A stretch of DNA of 7,246 nucleotides, taken from contig DASVWG010000319.1 of NCBI GenBank assembly GCA_036389695.1, forward strand, positions 1 through 7,246, written 5' to 3'. A program made the translations under genes and the position numbers. The stretch comes from JALZHR01 sp036389695. GTDB taxonomy: Bacteria; Acidobacteriota; Blastocatellia; Pyrinomonadales; Pyrinomonadaceae. Below, piece by piece: positions 5,853-7,246 of the stretch (position 1 is the first letter of the stretch; each line of letters begins with the position of its first letter). The notes under the pieces are model-generated. The model searched no databases and was not told the DNA's origin. It saw nothing but the letters and a program-made list of their open reading frames with translations.

Positions 5853-7040
5853 TTACGGACCGCCGATGCCGCCGTCCAAGCCCGGAATGTTCAGGCTCGG
5901 CGAGCTTTGCGTGTTGCCGCGCGGCGCTTGCGCTGCCGCCGCAAAGAAAGGCTCGACGCCTGAAAGAAGCTTAATCGCCGTGACGCGCCCGGGAGTTGCG
6001 CCCGTCGTGCTCGAAGCCGCGACCGCCGCGCCGATTTTCAAATCAGCCAGCGAAATATTCGGAAAACGCTCAATCATATCGTCAAATTCGCCGCGTCCGC
6101 CGCGCACCTGACCGTTACCGCCACCGCCCGGCGCAACCTGTTGATTTCCGCCTTGATTCGGCGGGCGAACCGTGACGTTTCCGCCGCCCTGACCGCCGCC
6201 CGGAGGCGTAATTCCGCCGCCCGTCATCCGCGCCGCCATCATTTTCGCCATCTCTTCCGGAAAATTTTTCAGAACCGAAGAATCGTTAATGGCGATGGTG
6301 ACCGGCTTATTGGTTTGAATGTCTTTAATCGTGATTTCTTTTTTCTCGGCGTCGATGGCGGTAATCGTTCCGCCGACCATTTTAAACGAGCCGGAAACGA
6401 TTTTTTCCGCTTCGAAGGTGGTTCCGTCCGCGCTGCGGTCGCCGAGCGCGCGAAGCTGGTCGCCGATGGAAAGCTCGCCGAACGTGCTGGCTTTGGCGTC
6501 GGAAAACTTGACCGAATCCGGCGCGTAACGTCGATATTCGATGACCTCTTTCGGCGTCACGGTAATATTTCTTTCGCCGCCGACGCCGCGCATCGCGACG
6601 ACGACTTTTTTATTCGGCACGTCGATTGAAACGACGCGCCCCGATATTCCGCGCGTCTGCCAGGCGGTGCGCTCGGCTTCGTTTCGCCTGGAAATATCCG
6701 ATTTCGTCATCAGATAAACCGTGCGCGCCGGAATGGATTTTTTGTCCGCCGGAACGATGCTCGAGACGATGACTTTATCGCCCGCGCCGATGTCGGCGAG
6801 CGTCGCGTCAACCGCGTCGGCAATCTTCGGCTTTTCGGGCGAGACTTTTTTATAAGCGGTCGTCGGCGTCAGCGTGATTTCCACCGCGCCGTCCTTAGTT
6901 TGCAAACCGAGCTTGCCGCCCGTGACCGAAACGACTTCGCCCTGAAAATAAGTCGGCTTCGCCGCGTCCTGCGCAAAAACTGCTGAATTCGCGCTGACAA
7001 ACAAAATAAAAAAAGCTGTAAGTGCTAATGTCTTATACAT
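5853..7040 (-). CDS. Secreted DUF5666-like protein with three beta modules and a Gly-rich insert
   Basis: Exported protein of 395 aa, function unknown. Residues 1-23 are a signal peptide (cleavage after VFA). Three related modules follow. Each has an opening strand pattern G-x-V/I-x-S/A-I/V, a middle strand with T/V-I-T-L/V, and a closing L/I-x-x-G-D/A-x-V element: module 1 at 31-113 (FQGEVVSVTG ... IGAGDKVIV), module 2 at 130-218 (ISGRVVSIDV ... LSIGDQLRAL) and module 3 at 219-362 (VGGTITAIDA ... LKIGAAVAAS ... GRVTAIKLL). Module 3 is split by a Gly/Pro/Gln-rich insert (about 273-318). The C-terminus (363-395) is Ala-, Pro- and Gly-rich. The modules resemble DUF5666, a small beta fold frequent in exported bacterial proteins; this is a resemblance call. 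The start has AAGGAAG (7053-7059 on the complement) 12 nt upstream, a weak and distant Shine-Dalgarno sequence. No catalytic motif is seen. Linkage to the receptor suggests an envelope or surface role. Confidence 0.7.
   Translation of the reverse strand: MYKTLALTAFFILFVSANSAVFAQDAAKPTYFQGEVVSVTGGKLGLQTKDGAVEITLTPTTAYKKVSPEKPKIADAVDATLADIGAGDKVIVSSIVPADKKSIPARTVYLMTKSDISRRNEAERTAWQTRGISGRVVSIDVPNKKVVVAMRGVGGERNITVTPKEVIEYRRYAPDSVKFSDAKASTFGELSIGDQLRALGDRSADGTTFEAEKIVSGSFKMVGGTITAIDAEKKEITIKDIQTNKPVTIAINDSSVLKNFPEEMAKMMAARMTGGGITPPGGGQGGGNVTVRPPNQGGNQQVAPGGGGNGQVRGGRGEFDDMIERFPNISLADLKIGAAVAASSTTGATPGRVTAIKLLSGVEPFFAAAAQAPRGNTQSSPSLNIPGLDGGIGGP
6087..6224 (-). other. Gly/Pro/Gln-rich insert inside the third module of the DUF5666-like protein
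   Basis: Residues 273-318 read as GGGITPPGGGQGGG, then Asn/Pro/Gln-rich repeats and GGGGNGQVRGGRG. The insert separates the first half of module 3 (strands to about residue 256, then the helix-like FPEEMAKMMAARM) from its closing LADLKIGAAVAAS. It is probably an unstructured surface loop. Confidence 0.75.
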
Positions 7041-7096
7041 TTCTGATTTTTTCTTCCTTGAACGGATAAAAGAATTATTACCGAAACTTATACGCT

Positions 7097-7125
7097 ATTA
7101 TAGTATTAAAGGTTGCCCTTTAATT
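7097..7125 (-). promoter_or_regulatory. Possible promoter with palindrome upstream of the DUF5666-like gene
   Basis: On the minus strand a perfect TATAAT lies at 7102-7097, about 57 nt before the ATG at 7040. With a 17-bp spacer the -35 position reads AATTAA, a poor match to TTGACA. The spacer is largely an 8-bp inverted repeat with a 4-nt loop (7105-7112 and 7117-7124, core TTAAAGG/CCTTTAA), which could be an operator. The -10 is good but the rest is weak. Confidence 0.4.
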
Positions 7126-7136
7126 TAAAGACGCAT

Positions 7137-7169
7137 TTTACAAGCCGTTGGTTTCGCGGCTCGTGTAAA
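7137..7169. other. Imperfect stem-loop in the upstream non-coding region
   Basis: TTTACA plus AGCCG (7137-7147) pairs with CGGCT plus TGTAAA (7157-7161 and 7164-7169), with a 2-nt CG bulge and a 9-nt loop. Read on the + strand it is followed by GTTTTGT. It could be a weak terminator for a + strand transcript, or a decayed repeat. No gene is seen to explain it. Confidence 0.4.
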
Positions 7170-7223
7170 GTTTTGTAAATAATTGGTAGTGTTTTAATTT
7201 CGTAGTACCGAAGATTTCAAATA

Positions 7224-7245
7224 GCCACGTCGTTTACGGCGTGGT
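7224..7245. repeat. REP-like hairpin at the window edge
   Basis: CCACGTCG (7225-7232) pairs with CGGCGTGG (7237-7244) across a TTTA loop, with one internal G-T pair. A further G-T closing pair (7224 with 7245) makes a 9-bp stem. The compact GC-rich stem with a tetraloop in non-coding DNA resembles repetitive extragenic palindromes. Only one copy is in the window and it touches the end, so repeat status is inferred. Confidence 0.45.
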
Positions 7246-7246
7246 C

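Noticed and set aside
5737..6111. 124-codon + strand open frame spanning the gap and the 3' end of the DUF5666-like gene
   Set aside because: Most of it is antisense to coding sequence, and there is no family resemblance or ribosome binding site.
6141..6629. 162-codon open frame opposite the DUF5666-like gene
   Set aside because: Arg/Asp/Phe-rich shadow translation with no signal peptide, motif or ribosome binding site, lying wholly inside a convincing gene.

Overview
The window looks like part of a chromosome from an Acidobacteriota bacterium, probably class Blastocatellia. This rests on recalled family resemblance, not a search. The clues are an Oar-like TonB-dependent receptor with an N-terminal carboxypeptidase-regulatory-like domain, a DUF5666-like secreted protein with a Gly-rich insert, a LolA-like secreted protein, and short-unit repeats between genes. 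No rRNA, tRNA, CRISPR array, transposase or phage gene is visible.

Left third (1-1728, + strand): the conserved translation and nucleotide block tsf (3' end only), pyrH, frr. It encodes EF-Ts, UMP kinase and ribosome recycling factor, and is probably one transcription unit continuing from rpsB-tsf upstream. The 96-bp tsf-pyrH gap is almost filled by an inverted array of 7-bp units (298-380). Its right end lies 7 nt before the pyrH ATG and leaves no Shine-Dalgarno sequence there.

Convergent junction (1729-1851): between frr and the first minus-strand gene lies a second inverted array, built this time from 8-bp units (1740-1771 and 1815-1846). An 18-bp palindrome and an A10 run sit in its loop.

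Right two thirds (1852-7040, minus strand): three genes for exported proteins, in transcription order. First is a 395-aa periplasmic or secreted protein with three DUF5666-like beta modules. Second is a 1006-aa Oar-like outer-membrane receptor; its best start is the ATG at 5745, not the upstream in-frame TTG at 5778. Third is a 252-aa LolA-like protein. No terminator is seen between the first two, which may be cotranscribed. A strong 20-bp stem-loop terminator (2661-2704) separates the receptor from the LolA-like gene, which has its own good Shine-Dalgarno sequence. Together they suggest a cell-envelope module, but no substrate can be named.

Right edge (7041-7246): non-coding. It holds a possible promoter for the 395-aa gene with a palindrome in its spacer, an imperfect stem-loop, and a strong REP-like hairpin that runs to the window end.

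I found no complete new system. The most unusual signals are the two inverted short-tandem-repeat elements, which share an architecture but not a sequence.
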